A stretch of 47,200 nucleotides of DNA from positions 1-47,200 of the forward strand of contig CATLIX010000025.1 in NCBI GenBank assembly GCA_949959185.1, read 5' to 3'. A program made the translations under genes and the position numbers. The notes under the pieces are model-generated. The model was not told the DNA's origin. It worked only from the letters and a program-made list of their open reading frames with translations, and did not search any database. Positions 23,522 through 31,132 of the stretch are shown piece by piece (within the stretch, counting starts at the first letter, position 1; the number at the start of each line of letters is the position of its first letter). Origin of the DNA: an uncultured Eubacterium sp. (GTDB lineage: Bacteria > Bacillota > Clostridia > Lachnospirales > Lachnospiraceae).

Positions 23522-24513
23522 TTTCAAACAGCGGACATGATGAAAATGGAAGATACAGCGGAGGGAAAGCAGGAGATCAGACGGGGAAGGAATGGGCAGT
23601 CAGGAGCTGGTATAACCGGCCGTGGAAATGTGTGCTGAGGCATCCGGAACCGGCGGTCAGGGAATTGCTGGCAGAACTTGCCGAAAAAGCTGCAGGCAAT
23701 GACAATATTGGTTATGACCAGGGGCAGAGACTTACCTACTGGAATGAACTGGTGAAGGCAGGATATGATCCTGCTGCAATCAGGACGGGATGTGAAGCAG
23801 ACTGTTCCTCCGGTGTGATGGCGAATGTCAAAGCGGCAGGATATCTGCTCAATAATGCAAAATTGAAAGGAGTTACTGTTACCAGTACACATTATATGCG
23901 GAAAACGCTCAGTGATGCGGGATTTGAGATACTCACTGACAGTAAGTATCTGACCAGTGACAGCTATCTTCTCAGGGGAGACGTTCTTTTGAATGACGGG
24001 GCGCATACAGCAACCAATCTGACAACCGGTTCCGGTGCTGTGGAAAGTACAGGGGGAAAAACGGAAAGCGGTGAAACAGCAGGCTTCCGGAGCACTGTCC
24101 GGGAATTCCAGGAATACCTGAATCGTACATATAAATCTGTGCTTGAGAAGCACCGTGGCGCATTACTCAACGCAGATGGGATATATGGGACAAAATCAAG
24201 GGGAGCGGCTTTGTGTGCATGGAAATATGAAATGAATAAGCGAAAAGTTGGATATACCTTTGATCTGTCAAACAGTAATTTTGGCAGCCAGTGCAGGAAA
24301 TATGGGAATAAGGCACTGGTGAAAAAGGGTTCAGGAGGCAGGTTTGTATACCTTATGCAGGGGATTCTCAGAGTAAAAAGATACTATACCGGGGAACTGG
24401 ATGGTATTGCAGGAACACTGACGGAGTCCGCTGTCCGAAAATGGCAGAAAGACCGCCATCTGTCTGTGGACGGGGAATGCGGAGCCAATACATGGAATTC
24501 ATTATTTAACTGA
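23518..24513 (+). CDS. Endolysin: NlpC/P60-like peptidase with peptidoglycan-binding domain
   Basis: The protein has 331 residues. The N-terminal catalytic half has C96 in ADCSSGVM and H163 in NDGAHTA, the Cys/His layout of phage NlpC/P60-type endolysins, with LLRGDVLLND just before the His. The C-terminal part (about 240-331) has PG_binding_1 pattern: LVKKGSGGRFVYLMQGIL, then ELDGIAGTLTESAVRKWQKD, GECGANTWNSL. There is no signal peptide, so a holin is needed. It lies in the early region before mor, whereas in Mu the lysis genes come after mor. Confidence 0.85.
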   Translation: MISNSGHDENGRYSGGKAGDQTGKEWAVRSWYNRPWKCVLRHPEPAVRELLAELAEKAAGNDNIGYDQGQRLTYWNELVKAGYDPAAIRTGCEADCSSGVMANVKAAGYLLNNAKLKGVTVTSTHYMRKTLSDAGFEILTDSKYLTSDSYLLRGDVLLNDGAHTATNLTTGSGAVESTGGKTESGETAGFRSTVREFQEYLNRTYKSVLEKHRGALLNADGIYGTKSRGAALCAWKYEMNKRKVGYTFDLSNSNFGSQCRKYGNKALVKKGSGGRFVYLMQGILRVKRYYTGELDGIAGTLTESAVRKWQKDRHLSVDGECGANTWNSLFN

Positions 24514-24529
24514 GAAAGGGGGAAGAGTT

Positions 24530-25111
24530 GTGGCATATTATTATAATGCAGATGGCAGATTCAGGAAAGAATCCAGCCGGGAGTATAAGACGGAAAAGGG
24601 TGCTGTGGAAAAACTGCAGAAGGAAGGCCGAGGTGCAGTCTTTGATGAAACCGGGCAGACGGTGCTTTCGCTTGCAGATAAAGGAGAGGTTCCTGAAGGG
24701 GCTCTCGATACAAATGAAGATGGCAGTGTCCCGGCATACAATGAGGAAAATGAGCAGGTCGGAATGGCAGATTCTGAAACTGTTGCAGAGGCAACAGGGG
24801 AGTCCGTAAGCGATACAGAGATGTCTGAAGGTGCAGCGTACAGGCAGGAGCAGCCGGAGGAAGAACAGCATGGGCCGGAAGAACCGGAAAGGGCAGAGCA
24901 GCCGGACAGAATGCCTTTTATTATACAGACCACCTGTGATTCACTCCGTATCCGGGCAGGGGCCGGGAAAAGTTACCATATCATGGGATATCTTCGGGAA
25001 AAAGCCGGAAATAAGAAAAATCATACCATTGTGGAAGAAAAGGATGGATGGGGTAAACTGGCAAGCGGAGAAGGATGGATAGAACTGGCTTTCACCAGAA
25101 AGGTAAGTTGA
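24530..25111 (+). CDS. SH3b-domain phage protein
   Basis: The protein has 193 residues from GTG 24530 after AAAGGGGGA. The N-terminal third reads AYYYNADGRFRKESSREYKT, with no recognised domain. A Glu/Pro-rich linker (about 85-130) follows, then a bacterial SH3 domain (FIIQTTCDSLRIRAGAGKSY, GYLREKAGNKKNHTIVEEKD, GWGKLASGEGWIEL). SH3b domains bind peptidoglycan, so it may assist the endolysin just upstream. Confidence 0.7.
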   Translation: MAYYYNADGRFRKESSREYKTEKGAVEKLQKEGRGAVFDETGQTVLSLADKGEVPEGALDTNEDGSVPAYNEENEQVGMADSETVAEATGESVSDTEMSEGAAYRQEQPEEEQHGPEEPERAEQPDRMPFIIQTTCDSLRIRAGAGKSYHIMGYLREKAGNKKNHTIVEEKDGWGKLASGEGWIELAFTRKVS

Positions 25112-25124
25112 GGAAAGGCTGATT

Positions 25125-25484
25125 GTGATGGATGAGGAACTGTTGAATGAATTGATTGAGGATACCACTATGGAAGATATTGGGGAACGGTACAGGGAGA
25201 TTGTTGACCTGATCGGTATTAGAAAGTTTATATTGCTGAGCAACTATGCAAGAGGTGACGAACTGTATTTTCCAAAGGTTGAAAATGTGGTCAGTCCTGC
25301 GAGAAATCGGAGAATCAGGAAGGAATTCAACGGTTACAACAGCAAGGAACTGGCGGACAAATACAACCTGACAATTAAGCAGATACAGAACATCATGAAA
25401 GATGAACCGCCAGTCGGTCAGATGTCCATTGAAGAATGGATGAGTTGTGCCGGAGTCAGTTCCGGCACAACTCATCCAGAGTGA
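25125..25484 (+). CDS. mor: Mor-type transcription activator
   Basis: The 119-residue protein (MMDEELLNELIED) matches the Mor/C family: a dimerisation part followed by a C-terminal HTH, NSKELADKYNLTIKQIQNIM. Mor activates the next stage of Mu transcription from a promoter lacking a good -35 box. Its 3' end overlaps the minus-strand XRE gene by 29 bases within a perfect palindrome. The last residues (CAGVSSGTTHPE) are encoded by that palindrome and look unconserved. The candidate target promoter is at 26025-26084. Confidence 0.85.
   Translation: MMDEELLNELIEDTTMEDIGERYREIVDLIGIRKFILLSNYARGDELYFPKVENVVSPARNRRIRKEFNGYNSKELADKYNLTIKQIQNIMKDEPPVGQMSIEEWMSCAGVSSGTTHPE
25439..25476. terminator. Perfect 16-bp palindrome at the mor/xre convergence
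   Basis: GATGAGTTGTGCCGGA (25439-25454) pairs with its exact complement at 25461-25476 around a six-base loop. It holds the 3' ends of two convergent genes. It resembles a bidirectional terminator but lacks clear T runs. Confidence 0.6.
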
Positions 25485-25635
25485 CGTTTAATGCGTCAGC
25501 AAGTTTGATGAGCGTGGAGACTCTCCCATCTCCACGCTTTTCCAGATCTTCAATGGTTCGGATGGATACCCCGGAGAGCCGGGAGAGTTCCGGGACGCTC
25601 ATTTTTTGATTTTTCCGTATTTCTCTGAGTTTCAT
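25456..25635 (-). CDS. Small XRE-type regulator, convergent with mor
   Basis: The protein has 59 residues from ATG 25635 with AGGAGG at 25646-25641. It is almost entirely a helix-turn-helix: MKLREIRKNQKMSVPELSRL, then SGVSIRTIEDLEKRG, and KLADALNVTLDELCRN to TGA at 25456. It is the last of three small minus-strand genes and probably represses their promoter, whose 17-bp spacer holds CCACG/CGTGG. The cassette is transcribed against the late genes, so it is likely expressed in the lysogen. Confidence 0.8.
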   Translation of the reverse strand: MKLREIRKNQKMSVPELSRLSGVSIRTIEDLEKRGDGRVSTLIKLADALNVTLDELCRN

Positions 25636-25644
25636 GTGTGCCTC

Positions 25645-25746
25645 CTAAAATAAAAACAGGTACCATGCAGCCAGTAAAGCAACCGGGAGCAAAAACATCA
25701 GGATACGGGCAATGAGGCCCATAAATTCTTTTGAAAATTCTTTCAT
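25645..25746 (-). CDS. Tiny single-span membrane protein
   Basis: The protein has 33 residues from ATG 25746: a basic start MKEFSKEFMGLIAR, then one strong hydrophobic helix ILMFLLPVALLAAWYLFLF to the end. Its stop lies in the ribosome site of the XRE gene, so translation is coupled. No strong ribosome site precedes it. Size and topology resemble toxin-like or superinfection-exclusion peptides, but no family is recognised. Confidence 0.5.
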   Translation of the reverse strand: MKEFSKEFMGLIARILMFLLPVALLAAWYLFLF

Positions 25747-25811
25747 AGTTGAATTCTCAAGGGAAATGTGATATTTTTATGTCAGGGAGGGTGGGGCTTT
25801 CGCCCCTGCCC

Positions 25812-25946
25812 TTACCTGAGTGAGTAAATGAGGAAGAGTATCACACCGGCCAGTGAAGATACTTTCCAGGCGAGTTTGATAAGCTGGTCAAGCAGTTTAT
25901 TGAGCTCCCTGGTTACTTCCGTCATTTCCCTGATAATGTCCCTCAA
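25812..25946 (-). CDS. Small membrane protein with coiled-coil N terminus
   Basis: The protein has 44 residues from TTG 25946 with AGGAGGTGA seven bases upstream, an excellent site. The N-terminal half is an amphipathic helix (IREMTEVTRELNKLLDQLIK); the C-terminal half is one membrane span (VSSLAGVILFLIYSLR). First gene of the minus-strand cassette, directly behind a strong promoter. A GC-rich hairpin, GTGGGGC-TTTC-GCCCC (about 25790-25806), separates it from the next gene. Unknown function; possibly an exclusion or toxin-like peptide. Confidence 0.6.
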   Translation of the reverse strand: MRDIIREMTEVTRELNKLLDQLIKLAWKVSSLAGVILFLIYSLR

Positions 25947-25969
25947 GATTATCACCTCCTTACAAGTAT

Positions 25970-25998
25970 ATATTACCACGCATTTACGTGGTTGTCAA
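25970..25998 (-). promoter_or_regulatory. Promoter and operator of the minus-strand small-protein cassette
   Basis: On the minus strand TTGACA (25998-25993) and TAATAT (25975-25970) are 17 bp apart. The spacer contains the inverted repeat CCACG/CGTGG (25976-25980 and 25987-25991), a natural site for the cassette's own XRE protein. Confidence 0.8.
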
Positions 25999-26024
25999 TG
26001 AAAATATTACATTTTTTCTTTGTT

Positions 26025-26084
26025 TTCGGGAAATATTTTCCCGAAACGTTTCCCCTAAAAAGTTCATAGGAAATGGCATAGAAT
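26025..26084 (+). promoter_or_regulatory. Candidate Mor-activated late promoter
   Basis: A perfect 9-bp inverted repeat, TTCGGGAAA/TTTCCCGAA (26025-26033 and 26037-26045), is followed by the -10-like TAGAAT (26079-26084) without any -35 box at the right distance. This is the pattern of activator-dependent Mu promoters, where Mor or C binds a dyad upstream of an unaided -10. All late genes lie downstream. Placement is inference. Confidence 0.45.
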
Positions 26085-26118
26085 AAGCATGTAACGAAGG
26101 TTACATGCTTATTTTTTG
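26083..26118 (+). terminator. Strong hairpin with T tract before the late genes
   Basis: ATAAGCATGTAAC (26083-26095) and GTTACATGCTTAT (26100-26112) form a perfect 13-bp stem with a four-base loop, followed by a T tract. It would stop read-through from the early genes, but it overlaps the candidate late -10 box, so one reading needs revising. CTTATTTTTTGC then occurs twice in tandem. Confidence 0.7.
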
Positions 26119-26150
26119 CACTTATTTTTTGCCCGGAAGGAGGAATTTAT

Positions 26151-26489
26151 ATGGCAGAATTTATGACACAGATTGGAGTACAGAACATGACAGCAGCACT
26201 CGGAATCCTTATGGCGTTTATAGGTGTGTGTGCATTTCTTACTTCGATTGTCACAGAAGCTCTCAAAAGTATTGAAAAAGTCAACAGGCTTCCCACGAAG
26301 CTGCTCTGCTATATCGTGGCGTTGGTTCTTACAACCCCGGTATTCTGTGCAATGATGGCATACCTGAAGCAGCCGGTAGAGTGGTTCATGGTATTTGCAT
26401 CATTTCTTGCTTCGTTTGTGGTTGCAAAGGTCAGCATGAATGGATGGGACGATGTGACAGAGCTTGCACAAAGGCTTATCCGGAAATAA
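26151..26489 (+). CDS. Holin-like membrane protein
   Basis: The 112-residue protein has three hydrophobic segments (about residues 15-36, 48-68 and 75-92) and a short charged C terminus (DVTELAQRLIRK), a class I holin-like topology. AAGGAGG lies upstream. It is the first late gene. The matching endolysin lies 2 kb upstream in the early region. No exact family is recognised, so the holin role is inferred from topology and the endolysin's need for one. Confidence 0.6.
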   Translation: MAEFMTQIGVQNMTAALGILMAFIGVCAFLTSIVTEALKSIEKVNRLPTKLLCYIVALVLTTPVFCAMMAYLKQPVEWFMVFASFLASFVVAKVSMNGWDDVTELAQRLIRK

Positions 26490-26500
26490 GGGGTGGTTCT

Positions 26501-26893
26501 ATGGATTATGTAATCACTTTTTCGGACATAATGGCTGCTGTTATTACACTTGGAATCAGCGTGATGGGTTTTTTTATAAAGCGGTGGTTTGATGGGATGG
26601 AGCAGCGTAACAAAGAAACACAGCAAAAAATTGAACAGGGCAACAAAGCAATTCAGGAACGGATTGAGAAGAACGATGCAAAAGTGAATGAGCGTATTGA
26701 CAGACTGGAAGAAAAGACGGACAAGGACATCGAAAATATCAAGCAGGAAATCAATGATATTAAAGGTGACTTCGCCACAACCTTTGTACTCCGGGAGGAT
26801 TTCTTCCGGGCAATGAACGGAGTGGAAGACAAGGTCAAGAGCATGGATGGAAAACTGGACAGGCTGCTCCTGATGAATACGGAAAACAAGTGA
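26501..26893 (+). CDS. DUF2730-like phage protein: membrane anchor plus coiled coil
   Basis: The protein has 130 residues from ATG 26501 after GGGGTGG; an upstream in-frame extension runs into the previous gene. One N-terminal membrane span (about 10-27: MAAVITLGISVMGFFIK) is followed by a long coiled coil (NKETQQKIEQGNKAIQERIE and onward). Mu-like phages carry such a protein at this position, between lysis genes and DUF3486. Function is unknown. Confidence 0.7.
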   Translation: MDYVITFSDIMAAVITLGISVMGFFIKRWFDGMEQRNKETQQKIEQGNKAIQERIEKNDAKVNERIDRLEEKTDKDIENIKQEINDIKGDFATTFVLREDFFRAMNGVEDKVKSMDGKLDRLLLMNTENK

Positions 26894-26904
26894 GGTGAAC
26901 AGCG

Positions 26905-27219
26905 ATGACAGACATGGAACAGGCAGAAGTAAATCAGAATAAGGCAATCAGGGGGTATATTATACGCTGTTTGGTTAAGGGGTTCAATAACACGTCCCTT
27001 ACAAGGCAGATTTCCAATGCTATGATGGCAGCCGGTCTTATTATATCCCCGGATATCAGCAAACATCTCAACTATCTTCAGGGAGCAGGATATATTGAGT
27101 TTACTGGTGAAAAGGTCACCGCCTACACAGCCTATGCAAAAGATGCGGTTATCCGCCTCACGAAATCAGGCGTAGACCTTGCTGAAGGAACCATTGATGA
27201 TCCGGGAGTGGATGTTTAA
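26905..27219 (+). CDS. Mu gp26-like winged-helix phage protein
   Basis: The 104-residue protein's helical N terminus (NQNKAIRGYIIRCLVKGFNN) and a winged-helix-like rest (SKHLNYLQGAGYIEFTGEKV, VIRLTKSGVDLAEGTIDDPG) match the small protein found just before DUF3486 in Mu-like phages. Its last base overlaps the next start. A role in packaging or transcription is not established. Confidence 0.7.
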   Translation: MTDMEQAEVNQNKAIRGYIIRCLVKGFNNTSLTRQISNAMMAAGLIISPDISKHLNYLQGAGYIEFTGEKVTAYTAYAKDAVIRLTKSGVDLAEGTIDDPGVDV

Positions 27220-27782
27220 TGGGAAAGCAGCGGACACGAACAAGAATATCCTCAAAAATTGACGAGCTCCCTGAAGAACTGAGATTGAAGGTGGATGTGA
27301 TGCTTGCGGACACTTCCAACACATACGCCTATATCAGTGAATTTCTAAATAACGAAGGGTATAAAATATCCAAGTCAAGCGTGGGGCGGTATGCCACCAG
27401 AACCAATACCGCCACACAGAGGCTGCTTGAAGCTCAGGCACAGACAGAAAAACTGATTCAGGTTGTAAAGGATAATCCGGAAGCAGATTATACAGAGGCT
27501 GCAATCATGATGATGATGAGCGGTCTTGTGGATAAGGTGGCAATGGCGGAGGAAGAATTCAGCGAGATGCCTCTGGATAAAGCAGGGAGGCTTATAGCAT
27601 CCTTATCCCGGACAAAAGTATATAAAGACCGGGTAAGGCAGGACATGAAGAAAAAAGCGGACATTGCATTCAGGCAGATGGAAACGGAAATGATGGCGGT
27701 TATTAAGAAAGATGCGGAATCTGCAGAGCAGCTTAGAAACATTCTGACCAAAGCAAAAGAGAGGATGATGGAGGATGATTGA
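27219..27782 (+). CDS. DUF3486 family protein, terminase small-subunit position
   Basis: The protein has 187 residues. The N-terminal HTH region (SSKIDELPEELRLKVDVMLA, YISEFLNNEGYKISKSSVGR) matches DUF3486 (Mu gp27). The C-terminal two thirds are helical. In Mu it accompanies the large terminase gp28 and probably recognises the pac end. It overlaps the terminase gene by eight bases. Confidence 0.85.
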   Translation: MGKQRTRTRISSKIDELPEELRLKVDVMLADTSNTYAYISEFLNNEGYKISKSSVGRYATRTNTATQRLLEAQAQTEKLIQVVKDNPEADYTEAAIMMMMSGLVDKVAMAEEEFSEMPLDKAGRLIASLSRTKVYKDRVRQDMKKKADIAFRQMETEMMAVIKKDAESAEQLRNILTKAKERMMEDD

Positions 27783-29541
27783 AATTGATGAATGGCTCCG
27801 GGAACTGGATGAGGAACCAGATCAGGAAATCATTGACCATGCAGCCTATCAGAAACAGCTTTTTATAGATTATGTATCAAGAAATACTGATAACTGGCAG
27901 AAAAGGGAAGAACTCCGGGAGCGTTTTGAAGCAGGGGAAAAGATAGAAGGCGAGAAAGGACTCCGGAAGGAACTGGCAGCATTTGACCTTGGATATTTTG
28001 GAAGGGCATACCTCTCGCATTATTTCAGGAGAAAATCCCCGCCATTCCATGAGGAACTGGATGGCATATGGTCGAAAGGGGTATTGAAATCCAGAAATCC
28101 AACAAAGGCTGCGAAAGAAATTTCAAGGCTGAAGGGTTCCAGACAGGTGATTGCTGCCCCAAGAGGACACGCCAAGAGTACAAATTTCACATTTAAGGAC
28201 ACGCTTCATGCGGTTCTGTACAGATACAAGCATTACTGCATCCTCATTTCAGACTCCTCCGAACAGGCAGAAGGTTTTCTGGAGGATATTAAAACAGAAC
28301 TGGAGGAAAATGGGGACATCATTGAAGACTTTGGTTCTTTGAAGGGAGATAAGGCATGGCGGTCAGGCGTTATTCTCACAAAATCTGACATAAAAGTGGA
28401 GGCAATCGGTTCAGGAAAAAAGATCAGAGGTCGTAAACACCGCAACTGGAGACCGGACTTGATTGTCCTTGATGATATAGAAAACGATGAGAACGTAAAC
28501 ACGCCGGAACAGAGGCGGAAGCTCAAGTCGTGGTTTGAGAAGGCAGTGTCAAAAGCCGGAGATACCTATACAGACATTATGTATATTGGGACAGTCCTGC
28601 ATTATGATTCCCTTTTGAACAACGTGCTTCAGAACCCAAGGTATCACGCTAAGAAATACAGGGCGGTTATTTCATGGGCGGTCAATCAGGAACTCTGGGA
28701 TGAATGGGAAAGCATTTACACCAATTTATTCAATGAAAACCATGAGGATGATGCGAAAGCCTTCTATGAAGCGAACCAAGAAGCAATGCTTGAAGGGGTG
28801 GAAGTCCTGTGGGAAGATAAGCTCTCCTATTATGACCTGATAGAAATTAAGGTAACAGAGGGTGAGGCATCATTTAACAGTGAGCTGCAGAATGATCCGA
28901 TTGATCCGGACAATGCAACTTTTAACCCGGAGTGGTTTGATTATTATGAGCCGGAGCTGATGGACTGGAAAAACCCTGAGTATATCTTTATAGGTTCTAA
29001 TGATCCTTCACTTGGAAAAAATAAAAAGTCTGATACAAGCTCCATTATCAATCTGGCACTGTCAACTAAGACCGGATATATGTATGTGGTGGATGCTTCG
29101 GTGGAAAAACGGAAACCCGATGTCATTATTCAGGATGTCTTTGAAATGTCAAAGCGTCTGAAGAGGGACTATGGAAAAGGATTTTATAAGTTTGGGGTGG
29201 AAACGGTTCAGTTCCAGTTCTACTTCAAAGAGGTTATGGCACAGAAATCAGTGGAGGAAGGGGAGTATATTCCAATCGAGGAAATACAGAGCACAGTCAA
29301 TAAGGTGCTGCGTATTGAATCCCTTCAGCCGGTAATAAAAAATAAATACTTGAAATTTAACAAAGAACATAAGACGCTGCTGAAGCAGATGCAGGAATTC
29401 CCTATGGGAAAAAATGATGATGCCCCGGACGGACTGCAGATGGCGGTACAGCTTGCACAGACGGTCAAAGGGATTGTAAGCAGTACAAAGTATCAAAGCC
29501 TGATCAAGCGGAAGTTCCGTATGGGGAAAGGAGCCTACTAG
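27775..29541 (+). CDS. Terminase large subunit (Mu gp28-like)
   Basis: The 588-residue packaging motor has an ATPase with Walker A APRGHAKST (K134) and Walker B LIVLDDIE (D233/D234). The nuclease domain has D410 in GSNDPSLGKNKKSDTSSI and later acidic residues (NDDAPDGLQMAV, with the DAPDG motif of terminase nucleases). It acts at the portal vertex. Length is normal for the family. Confidence 0.92.
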   Translation: MIEIDEWLRELDEEPDQEIIDHAAYQKQLFIDYVSRNTDNWQKREELRERFEAGEKIEGEKGLRKELAAFDLGYFGRAYLSHYFRRKSPPFHEELDGIWSKGVLKSRNPTKAAKEISRLKGSRQVIAAPRGHAKSTNFTFKDTLHAVLYRYKHYCILISDSSEQAEGFLEDIKTELEENGDIIEDFGSLKGDKAWRSGVILTKSDIKVEAIGSGKKIRGRKHRNWRPDLIVLDDIENDENVNTPEQRRKLKSWFEKAVSKAGDTYTDIMYIGTVLHYDSLLNNVLQNPRYHAKKYRAVISWAVNQELWDEWESIYTNLFNENHEDDAKAFYEANQEAMLEGVEVLWEDKLSYYDLIEIKVTEGEASFNSELQNDPIDPDNATFNPEWFDYYEPELMDWKNPEYIFIGSNDPSLGKNKKSDTSSIINLALSTKTGYMYVVDASVEKRKPDVIIQDVFEMSKRLKRDYGKGFYKFGVETVQFQFYFKEVMAQKSVEEGEYIPIEEIQSTVNKVLRIESLQPVIKNKYLKFNKEHKTLLKQMQEFPMGKNDDAPDGLQMAVQLAQTVKGIVSSTKYQSLIKRKFRMGKGAY

Positions 29542-29554
29542 GAGGTGAAAGGCG

Positions 29555-31132
29555 TTGGCAAAGAAGAAAAAGAAAAAAGAAAAACCATTCAATCCTGAAA
29601 TGGATACCGGACAGGGGAAGCCCGTCCGGGCAAGGGTGGCTGTGGGGGATGTCAATGACAAATATTCTACCTATCCGTCCAACGGACTGACACCAAGGAG
29701 GCTTGCGAGAATATTCAGGGCAGCAGATGATGGGGATGTGTCAGAGCAGATGGAACTGTTTGAAGAGATGGAAGAGAAAGACCCCCATTTATTTTCACAG
29801 CTGCAGACAAGGAAACTGGCTGTCACCGGTCTTGATTGGGAGGTGCAGTCATTCAGCGATGAAGAACTGGACAAAACGGTGGCTGACTTTATAGATGAAC
29901 AGCTGAAAGGGATAGAGAACCTTGATGATATATTCATTGACATGCTGGATGCCATCGGCAAAGGCGTGAGCGTCATGGAAATTGAATGGGGAATTGACAC
30001 AGACGGTTCAAATGTCATTGAAAACATTGAGTATGTGCATCCGAAAAAACTTGTCTGGAACAGCCAGACAGATGAAATGGAAATCTGCACGAGGGAATTT
30101 CCTTCTGGCGTACCCCTTCCTGAAAATAAGTTTGTGGTGCATAAGTATAAAGCGAAGTCAGGACACACGAGCCGGAACGGAATACTCCGGGTGGTTTCAT
30201 GGATGTATCTTTTCAAGAATTATGATGTGAAAGACTGGGTTGCCTTCTGCGAGGTGTTCGGGATGCCCCTCCGGTTGGGAAAATATAGTGCAGCAGCTTC
30301 TGACGATGATAAGAAAGCACTCATGGAAGCTATTTACAGTCTGGGCAGCGATGCAGCCGGGATTGTGCCGGATTCCACTTTGATTGAGTTTATCGAAAGC
30401 CAGAAGACCACAAGTGTTGAGATATATGAAAAACTTGCAAGATATTGTGACGAACAGATGAGCAAGGCAGTGTTAGGGCAGACGCTTTCCTCTGATTCAG
30501 GGGGAGGCTCCTATGCACAGGGGAAAGTCCATAACGAAGTCAGGCATGACCTGACGGTTGCGGATGCAAAGGCACTTGCGGTCACCATCCGAAGGGATAT
30601 CATCAGACCTTTAGTGGAATATAACTTCGGTTATAACGTGGATATACCGTTTTTCACGTTTGACTGTCAGGAAGCGGAAGACCAGAAGGAAACAGTGGAC
30701 ATATATAAAATCCTTGTATGTGATATGGGACTGAAAATCCCGGAGAGCCACATTTATAAAAAGTTCAATATCCCAAAACCGGAAGATGGTGAAATGGTGC
30801 TTGAACCAAGAGAGATTCCCCGGATGCAGCAACCACAGCCGGATAATGAACTGCTGACGCATAGCCTGAAACAGATGGCAAGGGCGGAACAGGAACAGAT
30901 AGACGCTATGGCAGCGGAGGCGATGAAACGGGCAGAGAGTGCTTTTCAGGGGATGATGAAGCCAATTCTTAACATTGTTGACACAGCGGATGATTTGGAA
31001 ACGCTCCGGGAAGCCTTGAAAGATGATAAGGTGGTAGGGAGGCTGTATGAAGAAATGGACTCTCCTGAACTGGAGGATGTGCTGCATCAGGCAATGTACT
31101 TGTCAGAACTGATAGGAAGGAGCATGGAATGA
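29555..31132 (+). CDS. DUF935 family portal protein (Mu gp29-like)
   Basis: The protein has 525 residues from TTG 29555 with AGGAGGTG eight bases upstream. Mu portal motifs include LTPRRLARIFRAADDGDVSE, ITGLDW-type VTGLDWEVQSF, and RGILRVV-type RNGILRVVSWMYLFKNYDVK. A long helical C terminus with Glu and Gln follows. It forms the ring for DNA entry at the head vertex. The N terminus is a lysine run (MAKKKKKKEKPF). It overlaps the next gene by four bases. Confidence 0.9.
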   Translation: MAKKKKKKEKPFNPEMDTGQGKPVRARVAVGDVNDKYSTYPSNGLTPRRLARIFRAADDGDVSEQMELFEEMEEKDPHLFSQLQTRKLAVTGLDWEVQSFSDEELDKTVADFIDEQLKGIENLDDIFIDMLDAIGKGVSVMEIEWGIDTDGSNVIENIEYVHPKKLVWNSQTDEMEICTREFPSGVPLPENKFVVHKYKAKSGHTSRNGILRVVSWMYLFKNYDVKDWVAFCEVFGMPLRLGKYSAAASDDDKKALMEAIYSLGSDAAGIVPDSTLIEFIESQKTTSVEIYEKLARYCDEQMSKAVLGQTLSSDSGGGSYAQGKVHNEVRHDLTVADAKALAVTIRRDIIRPLVEYNFGYNVDIPFFTFDCQEAEDQKETVDIYKILVCDMGLKIPESHIYKKFNIPKPEDGEMVLEPREIPRMQQPQPDNELLTHSLKQMARAEQEQIDAMAAEAMKRAESAFQGMMKPILNIVDTADDLETLREALKDDKVVGRLYEEMDSPELEDVLHQAMYLSELIGRSME

